Positions 31,350-41,700 of a stretch of DNA of 64,000 nucleotides are shown in pieces. Position numbers and translations under genes: made by a program. Below the pieces are notes generated by a model. It ran no database searches, was not told the origin of the DNA, and saw nothing but the letters and a program-made list of their open reading frames with translations. Numbering within the stretch: the first letter of the stretch is position 1; every line of letters begins with the position of its first letter. The stretch comes from Bacteroidetes bacterium GWF2_43_63 (GTDB lineage Bacteria > Bacteroidota > Bacteroidia > Bacteroidales > DTU049): the NCBI GenBank assembly GCA_001769275.1, contig MEOQ01000042.1:62001-126000 (forward strand), read 5' to 3'.

Positions 31350-32888
31350 TTATTCAATTGATCCGATTACTTTTTCAACTTCGTCAAGAATCTCACCAGT
31401 ACTCACCAGTTCTTTCATTTTGTTGTGATCAGGATAGAGCGGGCGATCAATCTCAAGGTAATCAACATATTTGCGGATTACTTTATGGGCCGTTTCGGTG
31501 CCGGTTCCCCATTTGTACGGAGTCTCGAGTTTGTTGCGGAGATTGAGTGCCTGAGCGGCAGCCATGAATTCGATTCCCAACACACCATTGGCGTTTTCCA
31601 TGATCTGGAAATTTTTCAAAGCTGTATTCATACCCATCGAAACAAAGTCTTCCTGATCGGCAGCTGCCGGAATACTCTGAATTGATGCGGGAGCCGAAAG
31701 AATCCGCTGTTCAACAATCTGCATGTCGGCAGTGTACTGACTCAGCATAAGGCCTGAGAAAAGTCCGGGATTTTCACTGAGGAACGGTGGAAGTCCAATG
31801 CTCAGCGCCGGATTGTTCAAACGATTCATTCTGCGCTCTGAAAGCACACAAACCATGGTGATGCAATATCCGGCCATGTCCATGGGAACCGCTACCGGTG
31901 AGCCCTGGAAGTTGGCACCTGACAGCTGCAGATTTTCTTCGGGGAAGAAAATAGGATTGTCGCCAACACCATTCAATTCAATTTCAACCTGCGATTTGGC
32001 ATATTTCAATGCATCGTGTGCAGCACCGATTACCTGCGGAGTTGAGCGCATAGAATAAGCGTCCTGTACTTTTACCTTCATGCGTTTTTCCATCAAATCG
32101 CCATTGGCAGCCACTTTACGAATGGCAGCTGCAGAACGGATGGCTCCGGCAAAGCCACGCACTTCATGAATTTTATGATTGTAAGGTCCAAAGTTGGCTT
32201 TCAGCGCTTCGAGCGACATGGTTGTGGCAATTTCGGCCTGTTTCAGAAAACGATTGGCATCGTACAGGAAAATGGCACTCATAGCCGTAAGTACGTTTGA
32301 ACCATTGATGGTAGCCAAACCGTCGCGGGCCATCAGGCCGGGAACGGGAATACCGGCGCGTTTCAGCGCTTCTTTACCTTCGAGCAGTTCGCCTTCAAAA
32401 TATGCATGTCCTTCGCCCATCATCAGCAACGCGATCTGCGACATAGGGGCAAGGTCGCCGCAGGCACCAACAGAACCTTTTTTACAAACCATTGGAGTCA
32501 CGCCTTTATTGAGCATGTCAACCAGCGTCTGTGTGATTTCAAGGCGGCAGCCCGAGTTTCCGTGAGCGTGAACGTTGATTCGTCCAACCATTGCGCCCCG
32601 CACCCATTCGATGGGCATTGGGTCGCCGATACCGGCAGCATGATTATATACGAGGTATTTCTGAAATTCTTTGATCTGTTCTTCGTTGAGAACCATTTCC
32701 GAAAATTCACCGATCCCGGTGTTGATGCCGTACATAATTTCGCCAGCCTCGAGTTTCTTTTCCACCATGGCGCGACAAGCGTTGATGCGTTTCACTGCAT
32801 CGGGATGGAGTTCAACTTTTTCGCCTTTACGTGCTACCTGCACCAGTTTTTCAATGGTCAGACCCTGACCGTTTATTACTATTGCCAT
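31350..32888 (-). CDS. hutH: histidine ammonia-lyase-like enzyme with Ala-Cys-Gly MIO site
   Basis: A 512-residue lyase of the HAL/PAL/TAL family; histidine ammonia-lyase releases ammonia from histidine to give urocanate. Active-site positions match Pseudomonas putida HAL: Y53 (MYGINTG), H83 (YNHAAG), N195 (TINGSN), then YSMR and GANFQGSP. The MIO-forming triad at 142-144 reads A-C-G in GSVGACGDLAPMS, where nearly all relatives have A-S-G. The selectivity pair is N-H, closer to HAL (S-H) than to TAL (H-L). No hutU, hutI or hutG is nearby, so a different aromatic substrate or an aminomutase role is possible. The start at 32888 gives the usual family N terminus. Confidence 0.85.
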   Translation of the reverse strand: MAIVINGQGLTIEKLVQVARKGEKVELHPDAVKRINACRAMVEKKLEAGEIMYGINTGIGEFSEMVLNEEQIKEFQKYLVYNHAAGIGDPMPIEWVRGAMVGRINVHAHGNSGCRLEITQTLVDMLNKGVTPMVCKKGSVGACGDLAPMSQIALLMMGEGHAYFEGELLEGKEALKRAGIPVPGLMARDGLATINGSNVLTAMSAIFLYDANRFLKQAEIATTMSLEALKANFGPYNHKIHEVRGFAGAIRSAAAIRKVAANGDLMEKRMKVKVQDAYSMRSTPQVIGAAHDALKYAKSQVEIELNGVGDNPIFFPEENLQLSGANFQGSPVAVPMDMAGYCITMVCVLSERRMNRLNNPALSIGLPPFLSENPGLFSGLMLSQYTADMQIVEQRILSAPASIQSIPAAADQEDFVSMGMNTALKNFQIMENANGVLGIEFMAAAQALNLRNKLETPYKWGTGTETAHKVIRKYVDYLEIDRPLYPDHNKMKELVSTGEILDEVEKVIGSIE

Positions 32889-32974
32889 TTTGTTTTGGGT
32901 TAGATTGTTTTGTGAAAATTCGAAAACGCTAAATTAGAAAAAATGGAAAGACAAAGGAAAAAAGTTTGAAACCC

Positions 32975-33007
32975 AGCCCTCGAAGGGTTTCAAACCCTTC
33001 GAGGGCT
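32975..33007. repeat. 33-bp perfect palindrome, copy 2
   Basis: The 16-nt arms AGCCCTCGAAGGGTTT and AAACCCTTCGAGGGCT flank one C. It is followed by a half copy (33010-33030) with one mismatch. It lies between the stop of the AAA gene and the start of hutH and may act as a terminator for the AAA gene: on the minus strand a T-rich stretch follows. Confidence 0.8.
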
Positions 33008-33009
33008 AA

Positions 33010-33030
33010 GTTTCAAACCCTTTGAGGGCT
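33010..33030. repeat. half copy of the 33-bp palindrome
   Basis: Right arm only (GTTTCAAACCCTTTGAGGGC and T), one mismatch to copy 2. It begins 3 nt after copy 2 and lies 5 nt from the AAA stop. Confidence 0.6.
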
Positions 33031-33034
33031 TTGT

Positions 33035-35647
33035 TCAGGAGTTTGTTTCACTCCGCTTAAAACCAATGCTGCCGCTTTGTGTGCTGGTGGGCAACTCAAT
33101 GTCGTTGAAATCTTCCCTGATGATGGTGGCAATCATTTGTGGCGCACGCAGGCTGCTTTCCATCGAGGCGAGTCGCAGATTCTGGCGTCGGATGACGGTT
33201 TGGGTGATCTTGCGGATCTCTCTCGCATTGCCGAAATATTCATCGCGTTTTTTAAGCATGTCGGCAATCAGTGTCAGAAAATGTTTTTCAGTATCGGAAT
33301 CCATCAGCAATCCTTCGGTTTCAAACATGCCTCTGGCAATATCGAGCAACTCGGTTTCGGTGTAATCAGGAAAATTCAGCACCCTGTCAAAGCGTGATTT
33401 GAGGCCGGGATTCGACAATAAAAATTTACTCATCGGTCCGGGATATCCAGCGGCAATGATAGCGAATTCGCCGCGATGATCTTCCATTTCTTTGAGCAGA
33501 ACTTCCACGGCTTCTTTCCCGAAATCGTTGCCACCATTATCGGTGAGCGCATATGCTTCATCGATGAACAGCACGCCGCCCATGGCATTATCAATCACTG
33601 TCTGTGTCTTAATAGCAGTCTGACCAATGTATCCAGCTACGAGTTCCGATCGGTCAACTTCAACAACATGTCCACGCTCAAGTAAGCCAAGTGCCTTGTA
33701 AAGCTGGCCAATGATGCGGGCTACGGTGGTTTTGCCTGTTCCCGGATTTCCGGTGAAAACTGTGTGCAGAGAGAATTTATTCAGAACATCTTTTCCGAGA
33801 TCGTTGTAGTAGCGGACCAATTTCACCAACTCATTCATTTCGGTTTTGATAAGATTGAGTCCAACCAAATGATTCAGATCGTTGAGGGCGATATTGAGCA
33901 AACCCTCATCGACAGCCAGTTTCAGCTTTTTCTTTACTTCACGCGATCTGATTTCAGTCACATCGCTCAGATGGATTGTCGACAATTCATCTTCACTCAG
34001 ATCTCTCACATTTGGCTTGAGCATCAGGCGGCGGGCCATATTCATTTTCGCTTCATCTACCAGCGACAAGGCCATGCGGGCGTTTCCGAATGTGCGGTCA
34101 CGACTCCGGTATTCTGCAATTACAAAATCATTCATTTCTTTTTCTGCTTCCGGCGAAATGATCAGTTTTTTCTTTGTTGCATAATGATGAATAATTTTCA
34201 AGAGCTCGTCCGGCAGATAATCTTCGAAGTGAAATGAATAATTGATGCGGCTTTTCAATCCGGGATTGGAGAAAAGAAAATCATGCATCTCGTTCGGATA
34301 GCCTGCAAACATGATGGCTATATCGCCTTTACCATCGGACATTTCCTTGATGAGAATTTCAATTACTTCGTGGCCGAAATCTTTTTCATCGTCTTTGCGG
34401 TACAACGCATAGGCCTCATCGATAAACAGAATTCCACCTTGAGCTTCGCTGATTTTTTTCTTCACTTTCGGCGCGGTCTGTCCGATGTATTCGGCCACCA
34501 GTTCTGCGCGACCTACTTCAATCACATGACCTTTCGACAGCAACCCCATTGTGTTGTAAATTCGTCCAAGCAAATTGACAACCGTTGTTTTTCCTGTGCC
34601 GGGATTGCCGGTAAAAATACTGTGCAGACTCACTTTGTCGGAATCCTGAAACCCTTTCTCCTTGCGGATACTGATGAAGTCGATGTAACTGATATGCTCG
34701 CGAATTTGCTTTTTTACAGATGAAAGTCCGATCAGCTGATCGAGTTCCGCAAGCACCTCTTCAATGTTTTCTTTTTTTGCTGCATTATTTACAAGAGCAT
34801 TGTTCTGAATCAGTCCCGGAGCGAAAACTTCGACATCTCCTTCTTCGGCGGTTTCTTCGAAATGCAGCGGGATGGTGCCGAGCAGATTTTCCATGAACAC
34901 GACTTCGACGTAGTACAAGTCTTGTTTGTAGGTGTCACCGCCAGTATTGTTGCCCCATCCCGTAGCGAAACTCAACTTTGCATTGGCGCTTGAATTCACA
35001 TAATTGAGCATGCTGGTCGTGCCTTTCAATTGACGGGCCTTGTCGTAGAAAAACAAAAACACTTCGCAGTAATATGGTTGAGCTGCTTTGTTTTCGATAG
35101 TCACTTCCACCCAAACATATTTGGTATCCGTTTTCGAAAATTGCTTCAGATAAACACGTTCTTTTTCATCAACGAAATTCCACCCACCTTCGAAAACGCG
35201 CATGGATTGCAGGTTGAAATATGGATTATTTTCCTGTGTTACGAGGCCTTCCCCTTCCACGTGAAATTCAGCGGTACCAACCATTTCGCCTTCAATCCAG
35301 GCTTCCCAGAAATAGTCTCCGCGTTTCCAGAACGAACCGTTGGCTTCTGCACCCCATCCCTGACGGAAATAGATTTCGTTTTTTTCTTTACTCACATCGA
35401 GTTTTTCCACAATGTTGCACAGTTCTTTATTATTTCCCTTTGTGTCTTTGGAAAAACATTTCAGATTGATTTCTGCAGTCCAGTCTTCTTCGTCAAAAAG
35501 TTTGTTATAGAAACTAAGTTCAGCATACAGATAAGTTGTTTCAAGATTTTCGAAAACCTTTCTGTATTTTTTCCCATCGAGCACCCATTCAGTGCTTGCA
35601 TACACTTTCAGGGCCTTGAATTTATAAGCTTTTCCGATAGAACTCAT
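33035..35647 (-). CDS. two-module CbxX/CfxQ AAA ATPase with duplicated N-terminal domain
   Basis: An 870-residue protein. Residues 10-134 and 145-265 are two copies of a roughly 120-residue beta-rich domain; both contain FRQGWG/FATGWG followed by a Y-x-x-E segment and end GTAEFHVE / GTIPLHFE. Two AAA modules follow, with Walker A GNPGTGKT at 347-354 and again near 632, and Walker B ILFIDEAYAL and VLFIDEAYAL. The domain order fits CbxX/CfxQ proteins, which act as remodelling chaperones (rubisco activases, and EccA of type VII secretion). The target here is unknown. The ATG overlaps the uvrA stop (ATGA), so translation is coupled. The longer open frame to 35794 lies inside uvrA and is rejected. 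Confidence 0.85.
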   Translation of the reverse strand: MSSIGKAYKFKALKVYASTEWVLDGKKYRKVFENLETTYLYAELSFYNKLFDEEDWTAEINLKCFSKDTKGNNKELCNIVEKLDVSKEKNEIYFRQGWGAEANGSFWKRGDYFWEAWIEGEMVGTAEFHVEGEGLVTQENNPYFNLQSMRVFEGGWNFVDEKERVYLKQFSKTDTKYVWVEVTIENKAAQPYYCEVFLFFYDKARQLKGTTSMLNYVNSSANAKLSFATGWGNNTGGDTYKQDLYYVEVVFMENLLGTIPLHFEETAEEGDVEVFAPGLIQNNALVNNAAKKENIEEVLAELDQLIGLSSVKKQIREHISYIDFISIRKEKGFQDSDKVSLHSIFTGNPGTGKTTVVNLLGRIYNTMGLLSKGHVIEVGRAELVAEYIGQTAPKVKKKISEAQGGILFIDEAYALYRKDDEKDFGHEVIEILIKEMSDGKGDIAIMFAGYPNEMHDFLFSNPGLKSRINYSFHFEDYLPDELLKIIHHYATKKKLIISPEAEKEMNDFVIAEYRSRDRTFGNARMALSLVDEAKMNMARRLMLKPNVRDLSEDELSTIHLSDVTEIRSREVKKKLKLAVDEGLLNIALNDLNHLVGLNLIKTEMNELVKLVRYYNDLGKDVLNKFSLHTVFTGNPGTGKTTVARIIGQLYKALGLLERGHVVEVDRSELVAGYIGQTAIKTQTVIDNAMGGVLFIDEAYALTDNGGNDFGKEAVEVLLKEMEDHRGEFAIIAAGYPGPMSKFLLSNPGLKSRFDRVLNFPDYTETELLDIARGMFETEGLLMDSDTEKHFLTLIADMLKKRDEYFGNAREIRKITQTVIRRQNLRLASMESSLRAPQMIATIIREDFNDIELPTSTQSGSIGFKRSETNS

Positions 35648-38469
35648 TTTTCCCATTCCGGTAATTTTTTTGAAATAACAGATGCCGTTGCAGAGTTTTT
35701 TATTTTTCTGATTCCTCCAATAGGTCCCTGATAAAGAACTTCGCCACCAAGATCGCCGCCATGCGGACCCAGATCGATAATATAGTCGGCGCATTTTACC
35801 AGTTCCATATTGTGCTCAACAAGAACTACCGAATGGCCTGCATTAATAAGTCTTGTGATGGACTGATAAAAATACTGAATGTCGTGATAATGTAAGCCTG
35901 TGGTTGGTTCATCAAAAATGAACAATATTGATTCGTTGGGGAGTGCTTTTGAAAGAAATGAAGCAAGCTTAATGCGTTGTGCTTCGCCACCTGAGAGCGA
36001 GCTGCTGGATTGTCCAAGCTGAAGATATCCAAGGCCGACATCGGCAAGCGGTTGAATTTTGTCGCATATGCGTTTGCAATTCGTTCCAAATTTTCCGTCT
36101 ATCTGATCTCTGAATAATTTTAATGCTTCTTCAACGGTCAAATCCAGTATGTCTGAAATACTTTTATCGGCAAATTGCACATCAAGTACATCAGATTTGT
36201 ATCGTTTTCCTTCGCACTCTTCACAAACAAGATGAACGTCAGCCATAAACTGCATTTCGACCGTTATTGTTCCTTCGCCCTGACACATTTCGCAGCGTCC
36301 ACCCTCCACATTGAAAGAGAAAAATCCGGGTTTGTAATTTCGTTGTTTTGACAACGGTAGTGATGCAAAAAGATCGCGGATTTCGTCAAAAGCTTTCAGG
36401 TAGGTGGCCGGATTAGAGCGGGTAGAGCGACCGATCGGATTCTGATCCACCATTTCAACTCCGGTGAGTAAATGGATGTCACCATCAATGGATCCGAAGC
36501 TTCCGCCTTGTTCTGAATAATTTCCGAAATGGCGTTGCAGTGCTGGATACAGCACTTGCCGGACCAATGATGATTTTCCGCTTCCACTCACACCGGTCAC
36601 GGCAGTAATGGCATTGATGGGAATTTTTACGCTGATATTTTTCAGATTGTTTTGCTCAACATTTTTTAGTTCAATAAAAAATTTAGGCTTTACTGTTTTT
36701 TCTTTCGATGGCAATTGGTCTTCGCCTCTGAAATACTTAGCCGTGTAGCTGTCTTTGTTTTTCATAAGCTGTTGCATAGTGCCCTGAAACACGATGTGCC
36801 CGCCATTGCGGCCAGCGCCGGGTCCGATGTCAATTATGAAATCCGACGCACGAATAATGTCTTCATCGTGTTCAACAACAATTACAGTGTTGCCCATGTC
36901 GCGCAAACTTTTCAGCACACTAATTAGTTTTTCGGTATCGACCGGATGCAGTCCGATACTGGGTTCATCCAGAATGTACATTGAACCCACCAGACTGCTG
37001 CCGAGTGCGCGCGCCAGGTTTATGCGTTGTGTTTCACCGCCGGAAAGTGTATTTGAAAGCCGGTTCAGCGTAAGATATTCCAGTCCTGTATTACTAAGAA
37101 ATTTTAGCCGGAAATTTATTTCGCGCAAAATATGATGAGAAACTTTTTCATCGTATTCAGATAGATTCAGATTGTTGAAAAACTCAATCAGGTTTCTGAC
37201 AGGCATCAGCACCAGATCGGAAATAGATTGATCGTTTATTTTCACGTAGGATGCATCGTGGCGAAGTCGCGTTCCGCGGCAGTCGGGACAACCTGTACGT
37301 CCCTTGTAGCGCGACAACATGACGCGGTATTGTATTTTGTACAGGTTTTGTTGAAGCATATTGAAAAATGCATCGAGGCCTTCAAAATGTTTGTTGCCGG
37401 TCCAAAGCAATTTTTTTTGCGCGGCGGTGAGTTCGCAAAATGGCTTATGCACAGGAAAATCAAATTCCCAGGCCACATTGAGAAAATCGTTCAGCCACTC
37501 ACTCATTTTTTCACCTTTCCATGGAGCGATGGCGCCATCATAAACGGATAGTGCTTTGTCAGGAATCACAAGATCGGGATCGATGCCTATGATGGTTCCA
37601 AATCCTTCGCAAGTGGGGCAGGCACCGTAGGGATTATTGAATGAAAACAAATTGACTGACGGTTCTTCAAAAGAAATTCCATCTTCTTCGAAGCGGTTTG
37701 AAAACGATTCGTAATGTTTGTCGTTTTCAGAATAGATAATGCTGATTCCGCTTCCTTCAGTGAAGGCTGCTTCAATACTCAGTGAAAGGCGTTGCGCAAT
37801 TTCTTCGGGGTCTTCCGTTGTCACTGCGCGATCGATCATCAGATATAGTCTGTCTGATTTTATTGCCGATTTTTTCTTTTTCAGTTCTTCGAGTAGCGTT
37901 TCAATGGGAATAGTCTCACCGTCAACAAGCATGCGGGAGTAGCCTTGCTGCAAACTGAGGGCAAGTGCTTCACTAAGGCTCAGCCCTTCGCGAACTGCAT
38001 ATGGAGTAATGAGATATACGCGGGTGCCGGCAGGAAGTTTTTTCAGATAAATGAGAACATCTTTTGTCTGATGACGTTTCACCTCATTACCGCTTACGGG
38101 AGAATAGGTGCGGCCGATGCGCGCATACAGAAGCTTAAGATAGTCGTAAATTTCAGTGACCGTTCCAACTGTTGAACGCGGATTTCGAGTGGACGATTTT
38201 TGTTCAATAGCGATGGCCGGAGCAATGCCTTCAATGATGTCAACATCGGGTTTGAGCATACGTCCCAGAAACTGACGCGCATAGGAACTCAGGCTTTCAA
38301 CATATCGGCGCTGACCTTCAGCAAAAAGTGTATCGAACGCCAGCGAACTTTTTCCGGAACCGGAAAGTCCGGTAATGCAGGTTAACTTCCCTGCCGGAAT
38401 TTCAACGGAAACATTCTGCAGATTGTTTACCCGTGCGCCTTTTATAATGATTTTCTGATCTTTTTTCAT
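35644..38469 (-). CDS. uvrA: excinuclease ABC subunit A
   Basis: A 941-residue DNA-damage sensor of nucleotide excision repair. It has two ABC modules: Walker [10 protein letters not shown] at 34-42 and GVSGSGKSS in the second half, with signatures [12 protein letters not shown] and [12 protein letters not shown]. Zinc modules CPTCEGFG...CPDCRGTR and CEMCQGEG...CEECEGKRY are complete. The length is normal, so it is probably the main UvrA. The -7 element is 7 nt before the start. The AAA gene overlaps the stop by 4 nt, which makes a two-gene operon. Confidence 0.97.
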   Translation of the reverse strand: MKKDQKIIIKGARVNNLQNVSVEIPAGKLTCITGLSGSGKSSLAFDTLFAEGQRRYVESLSSYARQFLGRMLKPDVDIIEGIAPAIAIEQKSSTRNPRSTVGTVTEIYDYLKLLYARIGRTYSPVSGNEVKRHQTKDVLIYLKKLPAGTRVYLITPYAVREGLSLSEALALSLQQGYSRMLVDGETIPIETLLEELKKKKSAIKSDRLYLMIDRAVTTEDPEEIAQRLSLSIEAAFTEGSGISIIYSENDKHYESFSNRFEEDGISFEEPSVNLFSFNNPYGACPTCEGFGTIIGIDPDLVIPDKALSVYDGAIAPWKGEKMSEWLNDFLNVAWEFDFPVHKPFCELTAAQKKLLWTGNKHFEGLDAFFNMLQQNLYKIQYRVMLSRYKGRTGCPDCRGTRLRHDASYVKINDQSISDLVLMPVRNLIEFFNNLNLSEYDEKVSHHILREINFRLKFLSNTGLEYLTLNRLSNTLSGGETQRINLARALGSSLVGSMYILDEPSIGLHPVDTEKLISVLKSLRDMGNTVIVVEHDEDIIRASDFIIDIGPGAGRNGGHIVFQGTMQQLMKNKDSYTAKYFRGEDQLPSKEKTVKPKFFIELKNVEQNNLKNISVKIPINAITAVTGVSGSGKSSLVRQVLYPALQRHFGNYSEQGGSFGSIDGDIHLLTGVEMVDQNPIGRSTRSNPATYLKAFDEIRDLFASLPLSKQRNYKPGFFSFNVEGGRCEMCQGEGTITVEMQFMADVHLVCEECEGKRYKSDVLDVQFADKSISDILDLTVEEALKLFRDQIDGKFGTNCKRICDKIQPLADVGLGYLQLGQSSSSLSGGEAQRIKLASFLSKALPNESILFIFDEPTTGLHYHDIQYFYQSITRLINAGHSVVLVEHNMELVKCADYIIDLGPHGGDLGGEVLYQGPIGGIRKIKNSATASVISKKLPEWEK

Positions 38470-38476
38470 GGACTTG

Positions 38477-38484
38477 CAAAGATA
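38477..38484 (-). promoter_or_regulatory. -7 element TATCTTTG of uvrA
   Basis: A perfect minus-strand TAnnTTTG, 7 nt before the uvrA ATG. Transcription would start within a few bases of the start codon. No LexA-type box was recognised. Confidence 0.6.
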
Positions 38485-38643
38485 AGAAATTAGTCAGGAA
38501 ATTCCTCACCTTAAATTATTCTTTTGCAGGTGCAACCACTTTGAGCAGGATTGGTCTTTATTGGGTTAAAGACCGCCCACCTGACAGTTTATTTCCAGCA
38601 TTATAGCAATGGAGGCCTGTTTTGTGTTTGCAAGGTATATAAT

Positions 38644-38651
38644 TACCTTTG
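38644..38651 (+). promoter_or_regulatory. -7 element TACCTTTG of the giant surface-protein gene
   Basis: A perfect TAnnTTTG 78 nt before the ATG at 38730. The leader is about 70 nt, one of the longest inferred here. Confidence 0.5.
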
Positions 38652-38729
38652 CAAGCAATTCATTGTGTTATTTCTGATTATTTTCAGGGAGGTCGATTTT
38701 AATCCGGATGATTACTCTAATTCAGTTTT

Positions 38730-41700
38730 ATGAAAATAAAGATTTTTTTTGTTGCAGCTTGTGTTCTTTTTAGTCTGAGCAGCATTGCCCAGATTAGTGT
38801 TACTGCTCAGTCGAACGCAACGGTGCTGGCGCAATATCTTGCGGGCCAGAATATTTCCGTGTACAATGCGACACTTCTTGGCAGCACATTGCAATCGGGC
38901 TATTTTACTTATACCGGAGGTATGCTTGAAACTTCATCGGGCGTGATTTTATCAACTGGTAATGCTGCCGATGCTGTGGGCCCGAATAGCAGCGAAAACA
39001 CTTCATCATCCATGAATCAGCCGGGTGATGCAGCTCTGACTGCGCTGGCAGGGTACAGCACCTTCGACAGGGTTGAGTTGAAATTCGACTTTCAGGTTCA
39101 GTCCGATTATGTGGAGTTCAGCTATATTTTTGCATCCGAAGAATACAATGAATTTGTAAACACGCAGTATAACGATGTGTTTGCTTTTTATATCAGCGGC
39201 CCCGGAATTGTTGGCGAAAAAAATCTTGCAGTGGTACCTACCACCAACGTCCCTGTTACCATCAATTCCATAAACAATGGAAGTTTCTGGCAGTTTTATA
39301 ATGACAATGAATTGGGAATGCTGACAAATCATGTGGAGTTTGATGGCTATACAACAAAAATGAAAGCCGTTGCGTCCGGACTCATTCCATGTTCAAACTA
39401 CACATTGCGTCTTGTAATTGCTGACGGATCGGATCAGGCCTATGACTCATGGGTGCTTCTTCAGGAAAACTCATTGGTGCAGGGAAATGTGAGCGCAATC
39501 ACCACAACACCGACTGTTGACAACACCGCGCTGGAAGGCTGTATTCAGGCCAGTTTCACTTTTCAGCTGGATAGTGTTTACACGTATGATATTCCAATTT
39601 ATTATGAAATTCTTGGTTCTGCTATCAACGGCGTGGACTATGATCAGATTGAGGACCATATAACAATTTCTGCCGGACAATCCAGTGCTACCATCATTAT
39701 TGATGCATTTGCTGACGGACTAACAGAAGGTCAGGAAATAATTTATTTAGTTTATGAACCCACTGCATGCGGCCAAAAAGACACCATTCAGCTTTTTATT
39801 GATGATTCGCAGCCGATAGATTATTCATTGGCGGGAATTGATCTTGGATGCGCTGGCGACAGCAGTGGTCAGATTGATGCAGCCATCACAGGCGGTTTCC
39901 AACCTTATGTATTAACTATAGTGGATTCACTCAGCAACTCACTGACAGTTCTCTCCACTGACTTGCCGGTTGATTATCTCCAGGCCGGAACCTATGAAGT
40001 GTTTGTTGACGATATTTACGGTTGCAATGGCGATGCACAAGTCATCAGCGGTGAGTATGATGCTGGTGCTACGTTTCTGCCGGATGGAAATGGAAACGTG
40101 TATACCACATCTATTCCGATTACCGGATTTGGGGCAGCTGTGCTCACAAATCCAAGTCAGCTGCAGTCGCTGTGTCTGAACATGGAACATTCGGCGCTGG
40201 GTGAGGTTGAGATCGTTTTGATAGCACCAAACGGAACTCAGCTAACTCTGAAAGAAAGATTCAACAATGCAGATGGCGGACATACAAATATGGGCGAACC
40301 ATGTGCCAAAGGTCCCACCGATGGCGGAAATACGGATACCACAGCCGGAGTTGGATACGATTATTGTTTTACAAATAATCCGGTGTTTGGAACCATGGTT
40401 GATGAACAATCAAATTACAATTATACTTACACTGATTTGTTGGGCGAGGTGTTGACCGACAATTATCTTCCTGCCGGCTCATACACCCCATATGAATCAT
40501 TCATGAATCTGGTTGGAGTTCCGTTGGATGGTATCTGGACAATCTGGGTTAAAGATCATAATCCACAGGATAACGGGTGGATTTTCAACTGGACTATCAG
40601 TTTCACAAGCCTGAATTCGGGAAATACTTTGACACTGAATGAACCCGATTCAAATATTATCACTGTTGCTACAACCAGCCCGGCTTGCGGAGCAAACACT
40701 GGTGCTCTCAACATCACTGTCAGCGGCCCGGATGGACCTTTCACATATCTCTGGAGTAATGGTGCTGTCACCGAAGACATCAGTAATCTGGCTGCAGGCG
40801 TGTATACCGTAACGGTTACGAATGCAAACGACTGTAACACTATTGGTGTATTTACGGTTTCAAACATTGCAGGTGCCGTGGTAACTGAAGTGATTACTCA
40901 TCAGCCATGCGTTGGCCAGAATAACGGAGCCATTGACATTTCGGTCTCGGAGACTATTACATCATATGCATGGAGTAATGGAGCCACAACGCAGGATGTT
41001 GCCAGCCTTTCACCCGGAATTTATACCGTGGTTGTAACTGCTGCTACCGGTTGTGTGACCTCGAAAACTTTTGAAGTGATGCCGGCCAATCCAATTATAT
41101 TATCATCGGGAGTTATCAATGAAATCTGCGGCAACATGGAAGGGGAAATCAATCTTGAAGTTTCCGGCGGTGTTTCGCCATATCAGTATGTATGGTCAAA
41201 CGGTGCATCGACACAAGATCTTACTGATTTATTTCAAAACACTTATTCAGTAACCGTAACCGATGCCAATAGCTGTACTGCTGTTAAAAGCGTGACGGTA
41301 ATGAATATTGTAGGACAGTGTTCTGTTGCTTGTGATCTTGCAATTAACAATGCTACAGTAGTTCAGGAAACCTGCGGCAATGCAAACGGTTCCATCAGCA
41401 TTTCTGCCTTTAGTTCCAACGCACCGATTCTTTACAACTGGAGCAACGGTGCAACGACATCGTCGCTCAGCAACCTGCCGGCAGGTGCATATTCAGTAAC
41501 ACTTACCGATGCTGAAGATTGCAGTGTGACAAGTTCATACACGATAGTAAACAATGCGGGAAATTTATTAATTACAAATCCAATTGTTGTTAACGAAGTT
41601 TGTGGAAACAACAATGGTTCGATAAACATATCAACATCCGGCGGAAACGGAACACTTTCTTACCTTTGGAGTAATGGTGCTGTAACCCAGGATTTAAGCG

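Noticed and set aside
35030-35731. 233-residue open frame on the plus strand
   Set aside because: Opposite the N-terminal domains of the AAA protein; Phe-rich shadow.
35648-35794. N-terminal extension of the AAA gene
   Set aside because: It lies inside uvrA in another frame; the ATG at 35647 overlaps the uvrA stop and gives a natural start.
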